From Litchfieldella rifensis (GTDB taxonomy: Bacteria; Pseudomonadota; Gammaproteobacteria; Pseudomonadales; Halomonadaceae), in NCBI RefSeq assembly GCF_042646605.1, contig NZ_JBHRUG010000002.1, positions 1 through 64,000 of the forward strand: 64,000 nucleotides of DNA, given 5' to 3'. Position 1 is the first letter of the stretch, and each line of letters begins with the position of its first letter. The notes beneath the pieces are model-generated. The model saw nothing but the letters and a program-made list of their open reading frames with translations, was not told the DNA's origin and did no database searches. Both the position numbers and the translations under genes were made by a program. Shown here piece by piece: positions 34,406 to 42,935 of this stretch.

Positions 34406-35572
34406 TCAGCCTCGGCGGGTCAGATGGGCATAGAGCTGACGGATGCCGAAGGTCCAGGGCGGCAGGCGGTCCGAGCGGTCGACGCGATTGATCAGAGCGC
34501 CCAGGGTCGGCGTGGCGATGGTGACCGTATCGCCCAGGTGGTGCGTAAACCCCTGACCCTGGGCATCGCGATCCTGGATGGGCGAGAACATGGTGCCGAG
34601 GAACAGCATGAAACCGTCGGGATACTGGTGGTGAGCTCCGATGGTCTGGCCGATCAGGTCGAGCGGGTCGCGGCTGATCTCGCGCATGTCGCTGGTGCCT
34701 TCCAGCACGAAACCGTCATCGGCTCCGTCGATACGCAGCGATACCTGGGCATCGCGTACCGTCTCTAGGGTAAAGCGGTCATCGAACAAGCGGATGAAGG
34801 GGCCGATGGCGCAGGAGGCGTTGTTGTCCTTGGCCTTGCCCAGCAGCAGCGCACTGCGCCCTTCGATATCACGCAGGTTGACATCGTTGCCGAGCGTGGC
34901 GCCCCGCGCTTGCCCGCGCGAGTCCACCGCCAGCACGATCTCCGGTTCGGGATTGTTCCATTGCGATGCCGGGTGCAGGCCGACCGAGGCGCCGAAGCCG
35001 ACCGCCGACAGCGGTTGGGCCTTGGTGAAAACCTCGGCATCGGGACCAAGCCCCACCTCCATGTATTGCGACCAGGCACCGCGCTCCTGCAGGGCCCGCT
35101 TGAGCACCATGGCGTCGGTGGAGCCAGGAGCGATACGCGACAAGTCCTGGCCGATCACCTCGTTCAATTCGGCCCTCAGCTCACCGGCACGGCCCGGGTC
35201 GCCACCGGCCTGCTCCTCGATGACCCGCTCCAGCAAGCTGACCGCGAAGGTCACCCCACAAGCCTTGATGGCCTGCACGTCGCAGGGTGCCAGCAGGCAG
35301 GGCGCTGGCGTCGACTCGGCCAGGGAATTGTCGAAAAGGGTCTCGACCGCCCCCAGTGACACACCGCTAACCTGGGTGACGAAGTCGCTGACGTCGTCTC
35401 GTTCGAGCAGGTCGGCCATGGTGGCGCAATGCGCGGAGATATCCACTACCTCGCCCTGGCGGATGACCACCAGGGCCGGTCCCTCTTGGGGAGCGGGGCG
35501 CCAGACACGCCCGACCAACAGGGAAGATTCCACATCGTCGGGCAGCAGCTCGGTGTGACGGGGTGCGGTCAT
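34406..35572 (-). CDS. FAH-family dehydratase/hydrolase, 2-keto-3-deoxy-aldonate type
   Basis: 388 residues: an N-terminal domain of about 170 residues and a C-terminal fumarylacetoacetate-hydrolase fold with metal ligands in NNPEPEIVLAVD and GNDVNLRDIEG. This long form resembles 2-keto-3-deoxy-D-arabinonate dehydratases more than fumarylacetoacetase. With the co-transcribed fuconate/arabinonate dehydratase it would give alpha-ketoglutarate semialdehyde. GGAGG precedes the ATG; an upstream open frame lacks a site. The exact substrate is inferred. Confidence 0.78.
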   Translation of the reverse strand: MTAPRHTELLPDDVESSLLVGRVWRPAPQEGPALVVIRQGEVVDISAHCATMADLLERDDVSDFVTQVSGVSLGAVETLFDNSLAESTPAPCLLAPCDVQAIKACGVTFAVSLLERVIEEQAGGDPGRAGELRAELNEVIGQDLSRIAPGSTDAMVLKRALQERGAWSQYMEVGLGPDAEVFTKAQPLSAVGFGASVGLHPASQWNNPEPEIVLAVDSRGQARGATLGNDVNLRDIEGRSALLLGKAKDNNASCAIGPFIRLFDDRFTLETVRDAQVSLRIDGADDGFVLEGTSDMREISRDPLDLIGQTIGAHHQYPDGFMLFLGTMFSPIQDRDAQGQGFTHHLGDTVTIATPTLGALINRVDRSDRLPPWTFGIRQLYAHLTRRG

Positions 35573-35641
35573 TGAAGCCTCCGAGAGAAGACGGACGGTG
35601 ACGCTGGCGAGTACCTGCGAATCGCCTATGCTTGTCGTGAT

Positions 35642-35656
35642 GTATGATAGGTATGC
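35642..35656. promoter_or_regulatory. GTAT-type operator candidate 1
   Basis: GTATGATAGGTATGC, upstream of the FAH/fuconate-dehydratase unit, is similar to motifs at 35847 and 47735. It suggests a shared FadR-type GntR regulator, perhaps the one at 40130. The 35573-35930 gap otherwise holds no gene. Confidence 0.4.
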
Positions 35657-35846
35657 TGTCGACACTATGGCCATTGTCATGGTGACTCGTCAACGCGATG
35701 CGCATACGACAGAAGCGGAAAATGTTGTTCCTCTCCGGCGACGACGGTGCCTTGACGTGGTTGTGACCGCCTCCCGCCATTCGGCCAAAGAATGAGGCGT
35801 CGTCGGTTGCAGAGGATAAGGGGAGGGTCTAGTTTTCCTTATGATG

Positions 35847-35861
35847 GTATGACACGTATAC
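35847..35861. promoter_or_regulatory. GTAT-type operator candidate 2
   Basis: GTAT-GACACGT-ATAC, a GTAT/ATAC inverted pair with 7-base spacing, upstream of the TRAP/Ldh/GntR unit. It is related to the sites at 35642 and 47735. Confidence 0.45.
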
Positions 35862-35930
35862 AGTAAAGCCATCGATACCGGTGATTTCAAAGCTGTCATC
35901 GCACCGTTTTCAGGCAAGGAGAACAACAAG

Positions 35931-36926
35931 ATGGGTAACAAGAGCAATCGCCAATGGAACCGTTGGGTATCGACGACGCTGCTATTGGCAGGAGTGAGCG
36001 TTGCCGGTATGGCCAACGGCGCCGAAACTCTCAACTTCGCACACGTCTATGAAACCTCGGAGCCTTATCATGAATGGGCGTTATGGGCGGCCGACGAAAT
36101 CGAAAAGCGTACCGACGGTCGCTACCAGATCAAGGTCCATCCGGCATCCTCGCTGGGCAAGGAGGCCGATATCAACGAGGGGCTGAGTCTGGGCACCGTG
36201 GATCTGATCTATACCGGCAACCAGTTCGCCGGGCGTTCCTATGGGCCCATCGGGATCGCCGGCGCTCCATACATGTTCCGGGATTTCGATCATTGGCGGG
36301 CCTATGCCGACAGCGAGCTGTTCCAGGAAATCGCTCAGGGTTACGAGGACGCCACGGGCAATGTGCCGTTGGCCATGAACTACTATGGCAAGCGTCATAC
36401 CACTTCCAACAAGCCGATCAATAAGCCCGAGGACATGCAAGGCCTGAAGATACGTGTGCCCAATGCGCCCATGTACATGATGTTCCCCGAAGCCGTCGGC
36501 GCCAATCCGACACCCATCGCCTTCGCCGAAGTCTATCTGGCGCTGCAGCAGGGCGTGGTGGATGCCCAGGAAAACCCGTTGCCGACCATCAAGGCCAAGG
36601 CCTTCTATGAAGTGCAGGACTACATCAACCTGACCGGGCACATCACCGACTCCCTGATCACCATTGCCGGGGGGCCGCTGTGGAACCGTCTCTCGGAAGA
36701 GGACCGCGAGATCTTCCGTGACGTTTACATGGAAGCTGGCGAGCGTATTACCGAAGACATTCTGAAGCAGGAGGAAGAACTCGTCTCCTGGTTCGAGGAA
36801 CAGGGCACGACGGTGAACGAAGTGGAAACCGAACCGTTCCGGGAGGCAGTGGTGCCACGCCACAACGGAGAGGCCGCTACTTGGGACCAGGAAACCTACG
36901 ACCAACTGCAGGCGCTCGGCCAGTAG
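35931..36926 (+). CDS. TRAP transporter solute-binding protein (DctP family)
   Basis: 331 residues with a signal peptide (cleavage near NGA-E, residue 31). The DctP core shows YYGKRHTTSNKPINKPEDMQGLKIRVPNAPMY with the conserved arginine that pairs with substrate carboxylate, and VVDAQENPLPTI near 205. It binds a sugar acid in the periplasm. AAGGAG precedes the ATG. First gene of the unit SBP-Q-M-Ldh-GntR. Confidence 0.9.
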   Translation: MGNKSNRQWNRWVSTTLLLAGVSVAGMANGAETLNFAHVYETSEPYHEWALWAADEIEKRTDGRYQIKVHPASSLGKEADINEGLSLGTVDLIYTGNQFAGRSYGPIGIAGAPYMFRDFDHWRAYADSELFQEIAQGYEDATGNVPLAMNYYGKRHTTSNKPINKPEDMQGLKIRVPNAPMYMMFPEAVGANPTPIAFAEVYLALQQGVVDAQENPLPTIKAKAFYEVQDYINLTGHITDSLITIAGGPLWNRLSEEDREIFRDVYMEAGERITEDILKQEEELVSWFEEQGTTVNEVETEPFREAVVPRHNGEAATWDQETYDQLQALGQ

Positions 36927-36948
36927 TCCCGCTCCCTTTTGCAACGTT

Positions 36949-36984
36949 CACCACACCTCGTCATCGTCGTGGCGAGGTGTGGTG
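36949..36984 (+). promoter_or_regulatory. Intercistronic hairpin between SBP and permease genes
   Basis: Perfect 12-bp stem CACCACACCTCG/CGAGGTGTGGTG, 12-base loop, no U-tract. It probably protects the SBP message from 3' decay so that the binding protein is made in excess. Confidence 0.65.
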
Positions 36985-37000
36985 GTGAGGAGTCTCGCCC

Positions 37001-37552
37001 ATGTCCAACGACCATTTGCCGCCGGACCCTGGAGCCGGCCTGATCGAGGCCGAGGAAGAGGACAAGTTCGACTTCAAGGACCACGGTCCGGAGGATTATG
37101 TGACCCTGGTCCTGTTCTGGATCCTGCTGGTCGTGGTGTTCCTGCAATTCTTCAGTCGCTATGTGATGGGTGACTCCATCGCCTGGACCGAGGAAATGGC
37201 ACGCTATTTCCTGATCTCGGTCGGCTTTCTGGGGAGCGCCATGGCGGTACGGAAGAACTCGCATATTGCGGTGGAATTCTTCTATCGCTACATGCCGGGG
37301 AACGTCGGGTTGGCCATGTCGACGATCGTCGATCTGGCGCGAATCGTCTTCCTGGCCGGAGGGTGCTGGATTACCTATAAGCTGGCCGATAGAACCACCG
37401 CCATGATGGTGTCGGTGGATATCCCCAAGAGTGTCATCTACTACATCGTGCTGGCAGGTTTTGTGCTGATGCTCGTGCGTTCGATCCAGGTCGCCATCCG
37501 TCATTGGCGTGAAGGAACGAGCGAGCTGATCTTCACCGAAGATGACCGATGA
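37001..37552 (+). CDS. TRAP transporter small permease (DctQ family)
   Basis: 183 residues with four membrane segments between about 35 and 165 and the family's FSRYVMGDSIAWTEEMARYFLI motif near 54-75. It is the scaffold of the Q-M complex for the upstream binding protein. GAGGAG precedes the ATG. The DctM start lies 23 bases after its stop. Confidence 0.9.
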   Translation: MSNDHLPPDPGAGLIEAEEEDKFDFKDHGPEDYVTLVLFWILLVVVFLQFFSRYVMGDSIAWTEEMARYFLISVGFLGSAMAVRKNSHIAVEFFYRYMPGNVGLAMSTIVDLARIVFLAGGCWITYKLADRTTAMMVSVDIPKSVIYYIVLAGFVLMLVRSIQVAIRHWREGTSELIFTEDDR

Positions 37553-37575
37553 CGAGAAATTCCAGGAGAACCGCC

Positions 37576-38961
37576 ATGTCAGCCCCTGTCACCTCGTTCG
37601 CCAAGCGGCGCGGCCTCTTGGTCCCCCCGGTCATCATCGTACTTGCCGTACTGGCATGCGCTTTTCTGGCCTGGCAAGGCTATTATCTGTCGTTCTTGTT
37701 CGCCAGTCTCTTCACCATGCTGGTGATGGGGATTCCGATCGCCATCGCCCTGGCGGGCTCCTGCCTGATGTATGTCTATCTCAGCGGACAGGTACCCGAT
37801 GTGGTCGTGGCGCATCGCATGGTCAACGGTGTCGATAGCTTTCCGTTGCTGGCCATTCCCTTCTTTATCCTGGCCGGCAATTTAATGAACAATGGCGGCA
37901 TCACGACTCGTATCTTCGCGTTCGCCAAGGCCTTGATGGGTTGGATGCGCGGTGGCCTGGGGCATGTCAATGTCGGAGCCAGCATCATCTTCTCGGGGAT
38001 GTCCGGCGCGGCAGTTGCCGATGCCGGTGGCTTGGGCACGATCGAAATCAAGGCCATGCGCGATGCCGGCTACGATCAGGACTTCTCCGTGGGCATCACG
38101 GCGGCGTCATCCACCATCGGCCCGATCATCCCCCCGAGTCTGCCGATGGTCATCTACGGGGTCATGGCATCGGCCTCGGTTGGGCAGCTGTTCGCCGCCG
38201 GTCTGATTCCCGGCCTGCTGATGGGGGCGGTGCTGATGGTCATGATCACGCTGCTTGCCCGTCGCCGTGGCTATCCTCGCGATGCCCGCTTCTCGGTGAG
38301 CTTTCTTCGCGAGTCGGCCAAGCGTGCCTTCCTGTCCTTGCTGACTCCGGTGATCATCGTCGGCGGTATCATCAGCGGCGCCTTCACGCCAACCGAAGCC
38401 GCCATTGCCGCTGTCATCTATGCCCTGTTCCTGGGCGTGGTGGTATATCGCACCCTGACCTGGCGGCGGCTGATGAGGGTCAGCATGGAAACCATCGAGA
38501 CCACGGCGATCATCCTGTTCATCGTCGCCGGTGCCTCGATCTTCGCCTGGATTCTCACCAGCAACCAGGTCACCCAGCAGGTGGTGGCTCTGCTGGGGCC
38601 GTTCTCGGATCACCCCATCGTCATTCTGTTGCTGATCAATCTGGTATTGCTCGTGGTTGGCTGCTTCATGGAAACCATTGCGGCGATCACCATCCTGGTG
38701 CCAGTGCTGTTGCCGGTGGCCGTTGCCGCGGGTGTCGATCCGGTGCACTTCGGGGTGATCATGGTATTGAACCTGATGATCGGCCTGCTGACACCACCGG
38801 TGGGCATGGTGCTGTATGTGCTGTCACGGGTATCGAACATTTCCTTCGAGAAATGCATGCGTGGAACTCTGCCGTTCCTGGTGCCGCTGTTCATTGCCCT
38901 GTTGCTGGTGACCTTCGTGCCGGCCATTTCCATGTGGCTGCCGACCCTGGTCTATCGTTGA
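37576..38961 (+). CDS. TRAP transporter large permease (DctM family)
   Basis: 461 residues, twelve membrane segments; signatures PFFILAGNLMNNGGI and SGAAVADAGGLGTIEIKAM in the first half and FMETIAAITILVPVLLPVA in the second. It carries Na+/H+-driven sugar-acid uptake. AGGAG with 7-base spacing favours 37576 over the ATG at 37549 that overlaps the DctQ stop. The N-terminus is longer than usual by one extra hydrophobic segment. Confidence 0.9.
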   Translation: MSAPVTSFAKRRGLLVPPVIIVLAVLACAFLAWQGYYLSFLFASLFTMLVMGIPIAIALAGSCLMYVYLSGQVPDVVVAHRMVNGVDSFPLLAIPFFILAGNLMNNGGITTRIFAFAKALMGWMRGGLGHVNVGASIIFSGMSGAAVADAGGLGTIEIKAMRDAGYDQDFSVGITAASSTIGPIIPPSLPMVIYGVMASASVGQLFAAGLIPGLLMGAVLMVMITLLARRRGYPRDARFSVSFLRESAKRAFLSLLTPVIIVGGIISGAFTPTEAAIAAVIYALFLGVVVYRTLTWRRLMRVSMETIETTAIILFIVAGASIFAWILTSNQVTQQVVALLGPFSDHPIVILLLINLVLLVVGCFMETIAAITILVPVLLPVAVAAGVDPVHFGVIMVLNLMIGLLTPPVGMVLYVLSRVSNISFEKCMRGTLPFLVPLFIALLLVTFVPAISMWLPTLVYR

Positions 38962-38969
38962 GGTGCGTC

Positions 38970-40046
38970 ATGAGTCATGCCCAGGAAGTTGCTGCACGCG
39001 TCACCGCCGAGAGGCTGGACACCTTCATGCGGCAAGCGTTGACGCGCTGCGGTGTCGATGAGCCTTCCACCGCGGCGGTGTCGCGGGCCTTGTTGACCGC
39101 ATCGCGAATGGGGACCGACAGCCACGGCCTGCGCCTGTTGCCGCATTATCTGCGTGCCGTCCAAGGTGGGCGGGTGAATCCGCGTCCCGGGATGGTCTTC
39201 AGCCGGCGCATGCCGGCGATCGGCTATCTGGACGCGGATGATGGTTTCGGGCACCTGGCTGGTTATACGGCCATTGACCATGCCATCGCCATGGCCGATG
39301 ACACCGGTCTGGGCGCCGTGGCGGTTGGCCACTCCTCGCACTTTGGAGCCGCGGGTTGCTATCCCCTGGAAGCGGCACGGCGTGGCCTGATCGGAATGGC
39401 GGTGTGCAATTCCGATCCATTCGTGCGCCTGCATCAGGGGCAGGGGGCTTTTCATGGCACCAATCCCTTTGCCTTTGCGGCACCCGTGGAGGGAGAGCCC
39501 CCCTACCTGCTGGATATGGCAACCAGTGCGATTCCCTGGAATCGTGTGCAGCAATATGCCGCCATCGATCGTGAGCTGCCTGCCGATGTGGCCGCCGATG
39601 CGCATGGCGACGTCACCACCGATCCGCGGCAGGTACGTTCGCTGCTGCCGCTGGGCGGGGCGCAGTTCGGGTTCAAGGGGGCCGGTCTGGCGGGCGTCGT
39701 CGAGGTATTGAGTTCCACCCTGGCGGGCATGCTCAACGGCTTCCGGCTGCTGCCCATGGGCGGTCCCGACATGTCGACTCCCCGCGGAGTCGGTCATTTC
39801 TTCCTGGTCATGCGTCCCGATGCCTTCACCGACAGGGCGACCTATCAGGCGAGTATGCGCGACTATCTCGACGACCTGCGCGCCCAGCCGGCCCAGCCTG
39901 GGGCCGAGGTGTTGGCACCGGGCGATCGCGAATGGCGCTGCCAGGCACGGCGTGATGCCGAGGGCATCCCGCTGGACCCGGCCAACCTGACGGCCTTCGA
40001 ACGCATCGCCGAGGAATTGGGGCTCGCGCCGCTGACAGTACGGTAG
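38970..40046 (+). CDS. Ldh/MDH-type oxidoreductase (YiaK/malate-lactate dehydrogenase family)
   Basis: 358 residues of the type-2 malate/L-lactate dehydrogenase fold: SRMGTDSHGLRLLPHYLRAV (46-65) with the catalytic histidine region, GHSSHFGAAGCYPLEAA (about 119-135), and LDMATSAIPWNRV. Relatives include YiaK (2,3-diketo-L-gulonate reductase), likewise encoded with a TRAP system. It probably uses NAD(P)H on a 2-keto acid from the imported sugar acid. It is 8 bases after DctM and followed by GntR. Confidence 0.83.
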   Translation: MSHAQEVAARVTAERLDTFMRQALTRCGVDEPSTAAVSRALLTASRMGTDSHGLRLLPHYLRAVQGGRVNPRPGMVFSRRMPAIGYLDADDGFGHLAGYTAIDHAIAMADDTGLGAVAVGHSSHFGAAGCYPLEAARRGLIGMAVCNSDPFVRLHQGQGAFHGTNPFAFAAPVEGEPPYLLDMATSAIPWNRVQQYAAIDRELPADVAADAHGDVTTDPRQVRSLLPLGGAQFGFKGAGLAGVVEVLSSTLAGMLNGFRLLPMGGPDMSTPRGVGHFFLVMRPDAFTDRATYQASMRDYLDDLRAQPAQPGAEVLAPGDREWRCQARRDAEGIPLDPANLTAFERIAEELGLAPLTVR

Positions 40047-40129
40047 TCGCGCGCGATGCAGTAACATGGCGTATCGCTCCTGCCGTGATGGCCGGAGTCG
40101 CTGAACGGTATGGCTAGGAGTCGCAACGA

Positions 40130-40849
40130 ATGACCAGATACAAGGTGGAGCGCAAGACGCTTTCCGAGCAAGTGGCCGAGCAGCTCGAGGCGGATATTCT
40201 CGAGGGCCGGCTGCACGAGGACGACCAACTGCCCTCCGAGCGCGAACTCATGGAGCAGTTCGGCGTCGGTCGTCCCGCTGTCCGTGAAGCCTTGTTCTAT
40301 TTGCAGCGCCTGGGGCTGATCGCCATCAACAGCGGAACACGGGCGAGGGTGATCCGACCCACGGCCGAGGCGGTGATGGCGCGGCTGTCCGGAGTGACGA
40401 AGCAGCTCCTCTCCAAGTCGGAAGGGCAGCAATACTTTCAGGAAGCGCGGGCGATGTTCGAGATTTCGCTGGCGCGTTATGCGGCGCGACACGCCAGCGA
40501 GGACGACCTGACGCGACTACGCCAGGCATTGGCCGACAATCACGAGGCGTTGGGGGATGAGGCTCGCTTCAAGCGCTCCGACAATGACTTCCACGGGGTG
40601 TTGGCCTCGATCGGACACAACCCCATCTTCGATGCCATTCATGTCGCGCTGTCGGAATGGCTCGACGATCGTCGTGCCCAGGCCCTGCAGCGGGAAGGAG
40701 AAGACCAGGCTGCCATGAAGGCACATACCGAGATCGTCGAGGCCATCGCGTCACGCGACCCCGATGCCGCCGAAGCGGCCATGCGCCGCCATCTCGACCG
40801 GCACTACGGCACCTATATGGAGCTGAAGAAGCGCCTGACGAAAGACTGA
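40130..40849 (+). CDS. GntR-family regulator, FCD/FadR type
   Basis: 239 residues: winged helix at about 8-75 (LPSERELMEQFGVGRPAVREALFYLQRLGLI) and an all-helical FCD ligand domain with metal-binding residues (DNDFH, and HTEIVEAI...HLDRHY) at 160-225. It most resembles NanR-like regulators. Last gene of the TRAP/Ldh unit, so it may respond to the imported acid and control units A, B and C through the GTAT motifs. Convergent with the CocE gene. Confidence 0.87.
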   Translation: MTRYKVERKTLSEQVAEQLEADILEGRLHEDDQLPSERELMEQFGVGRPAVREALFYLQRLGLIAINSGTRARVIRPTAEAVMARLSGVTKQLLSKSEGQQYFQEARAMFEISLARYAARHASEDDLTRLRQALADNHEALGDEARFKRSDNDFHGVLASIGHNPIFDAIHVALSEWLDDRRAQALQREGEDQAAMKAHTEIVEAIASRDPDAAEAAMRRHLDRHYGTYMELKKRLTKD

Positions 40850-40863
40850 GGAGCCGACAGTTT

Positions 40864-42888
40864 CTACAGTAACCATCGCGGGATGCGATGGTTCCAGGTT
40901 CGACAATAGACGCGACGCTTACCCTCGTAGGCATCCAGGGTGGCGTTCAAAAGGAACTCCCGGGCATTCGATGTCAGCACGGTACTCATCACGGTCCGGA
41001 CCTGCCAGTCGCCCCGACAAAGCTCACGCTCCCAGAGCGTCTCGCCACAAAGGGAGTCGAAATCATCGTACTTGGAGCTATACCACTCCACGGTTCTGGT
41101 GCTGACTTCGATACCGGAGTCTTCCAGCCGTACTCGCCCCCTGTCATTGATCACTTCCTGTGTCGACACATCCTCGGCCAGGTCACGATGCACATACCAG
41201 TTATGGTGCGGGGGTTCGATCAGGGTCTGGTCGATGGTCGGTGCCCCTTCCGGCTCAGCAAAGGAGGACACTTCGGCATCCTCTTCCCGCGGTAGCCGGA
41301 CTGGGAGGCACAGGACACTGCCCTGATCGAAGATTGTCAGCCGGACATGCTCGGGGGGCGGCCAGGCAAGCGGCCAGTAGGATGTGGAGAGGGAAAGGCG
41401 CAACCGATGACCTCGTGGAAATACCTGTGCGATATGGTTCAGGTTCACCGTGACGCGATAGCGACGATTCGGCTCCAGCGGCGAAGGGGTCTCGTGCCCG
41501 TCTCGATGGGTCAGGTTCAGTAGGCCATAGGTCACCCGGGTCGCCTTGTCATCGGGCGCCACATCGGAGAGGCGCACTGCAACCATGGCCACGGGGCGGC
41601 TGGAGGAGAGTTCCAGCTCGACAGCGGGCGCCCCCATGACCTCGAGGGTCTCCTCCAACGGCGGGCTTTCGAAGGTCAGGGCCCCTCCGTCTTCCTGTCG
41701 CTGGTCATGGGCCAGATCCGGGCCTGCGGCATAGGAGCACCATTTGCCGGCGAACAACCCGCAGGTCAGTGGCGACTGAATCGTCATGGCGGTTTCGTCC
41801 TGTTGCGGCTTACCGTCGAACGCCAGCCCGCCGGGCGTTAGAGGCAGCCGCCAATCACGGATATTGGGCGACGGCCAGGACGGTTCCGTCACCCAACGGC
41901 CGGGACGGTGCTTATAGCTGGGGGTTGGTGGCATGCTGTCCTGCATCCACACCTTGAGGGCCGGATCCTGCATGACACCGGTATCTTCGTCTTTCAGCCA
42001 CTGGTCCCACCAGCGAAGGCACTCTTGCAGAAAGCCGATGGCTGGCCCGGGTTCACCCAAGTGAGGGTACTTGTGGCTCCAGGGGCCGATAAGCCCCTTG
42101 CATGGACCTGGCAGGTTCTCCACCAGGCGTGTGACGGCATTGGAATAGCCGTCTGCCCAGCCACTGGCCGCGAGCACGGGGGTATTCACACGCGAGAAGT
42201 CCTCACAGATCGAACCATGCTTCCAGTAGTCGTCCCGGTGAGGGTGCTTGAGCCAGGTGGCCAGCCACAGGCCGCTGCCCTCGAGTCGCTCGTGCCACAT
42301 CCCGCGCCAGGCATTGCCGACCACCGCCGGATCGGGCGGTAGCGAGTTATAGGCGAACATGGTGGAAGCCCAGGACAGGTTGTCGCCCAGCAGACAACCG
42401 CCCATGTAGTGCACATCGTCGGCGTAGCGATCATCGCTGGAACAGACACTGACCACGGCCTTGAGCTCCGGTGGGCGCCGGGCGGCCAACTGCAGGCCGT
42501 TGAAGCCGCCCCAGGAGATGCCGATCATGCCCACCCGACCACTGCACCAGCGTTGGGCGGCGAGCCAGCGTAGTACCTCCTCGCCATCCGCCAGTTCCTG
42601 CTCCAGGTATTCGTCCTTCAGGACGCCGCCGGAATCCCCGCTGCCGCGCAGATCGACCCGCACCGAGGCATAGCCGTGCCCGGCGAAGTAGTGATGGTGT
42701 ATGGCGTCGCGGTGTGCGGAGCCATCCCGCAGGCGGTAGGGAATGTACTCGAGGATGGCCGGTACCGGGCTGTCGCTGGCTCCCTCGGGCAGCCAGATGC
42801 GGGCATTGAGCCGAACCCCGTCGGGCATGGGTATCCAGGCTGGATCGAGGCGCTCAACGCGATGGGGGAAATCGGTCACAACCCTCAT
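40864..42888 (-). CDS. CocE/NonD-family (S15-type) hydrolase
   Basis: 674 residues with an alpha/beta-hydrolase domain (catalytic Ser125 in GMIGISWGGFNG; VRVDLRGSGDSGG before it) and a C-terminal jelly-roll domain (RYRVTVNLNHIAQVFPRGHRLRLSLS). The family comprises X-Pro dipeptidyl peptidases, cocaine esterase and glutaryl acylases, so it cuts an amide or ester. No signal peptide. GGAGG precedes the ATG at 42888. It is encoded just after an ATP-grasp ligase, suggesting that one makes and the other breaks the same amide or peptide bond. Confidence 0.85.
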   Translation of the reverse strand: MRVVTDFPHRVERLDPAWIPMPDGVRLNARIWLPEGASDSPVPAILEYIPYRLRDGSAHRDAIHHHYFAGHGYASVRVDLRGSGDSGGVLKDEYLEQELADGEEVLRWLAAQRWCSGRVGMIGISWGGFNGLQLAARRPPELKAVVSVCSSDDRYADDVHYMGGCLLGDNLSWASTMFAYNSLPPDPAVVGNAWRGMWHERLEGSGLWLATWLKHPHRDDYWKHGSICEDFSRVNTPVLAASGWADGYSNAVTRLVENLPGPCKGLIGPWSHKYPHLGEPGPAIGFLQECLRWWDQWLKDEDTGVMQDPALKVWMQDSMPPTPSYKHRPGRWVTEPSWPSPNIRDWRLPLTPGGLAFDGKPQQDETAMTIQSPLTCGLFAGKWCSYAAGPDLAHDQRQEDGGALTFESPPLEETLEVMGAPAVELELSSSRPVAMVAVRLSDVAPDDKATRVTYGLLNLTHRDGHETPSPLEPNRRYRVTVNLNHIAQVFPRGHRLRLSLSTSYWPLAWPPPEHVRLTIFDQGSVLCLPVRLPREEDAEVSSFAEPEGAPTIDQTLIEPPHHNWYVHRDLAEDVSTQEVINDRGRVRLEDSGIEVSTRTVEWYSSKYDDFDSLCGETLWERELCRGDWQVRTVMSTVLTSNAREFLLNATLDAYEGKRRVYCRTWNHRIPRWLL

Positions 42889-42935
42889 GTGGATCCTCCG
42901 TCTGTCAGGGGGACGCGATGACACCCGATGTCGTC

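Noticed and set aside
37941..38969. Long frame overlapping DctM and running into the Ldh gene
   Set aside because: Only the part from 38970 has family signatures; upstream is out-of-frame reading of DctM.
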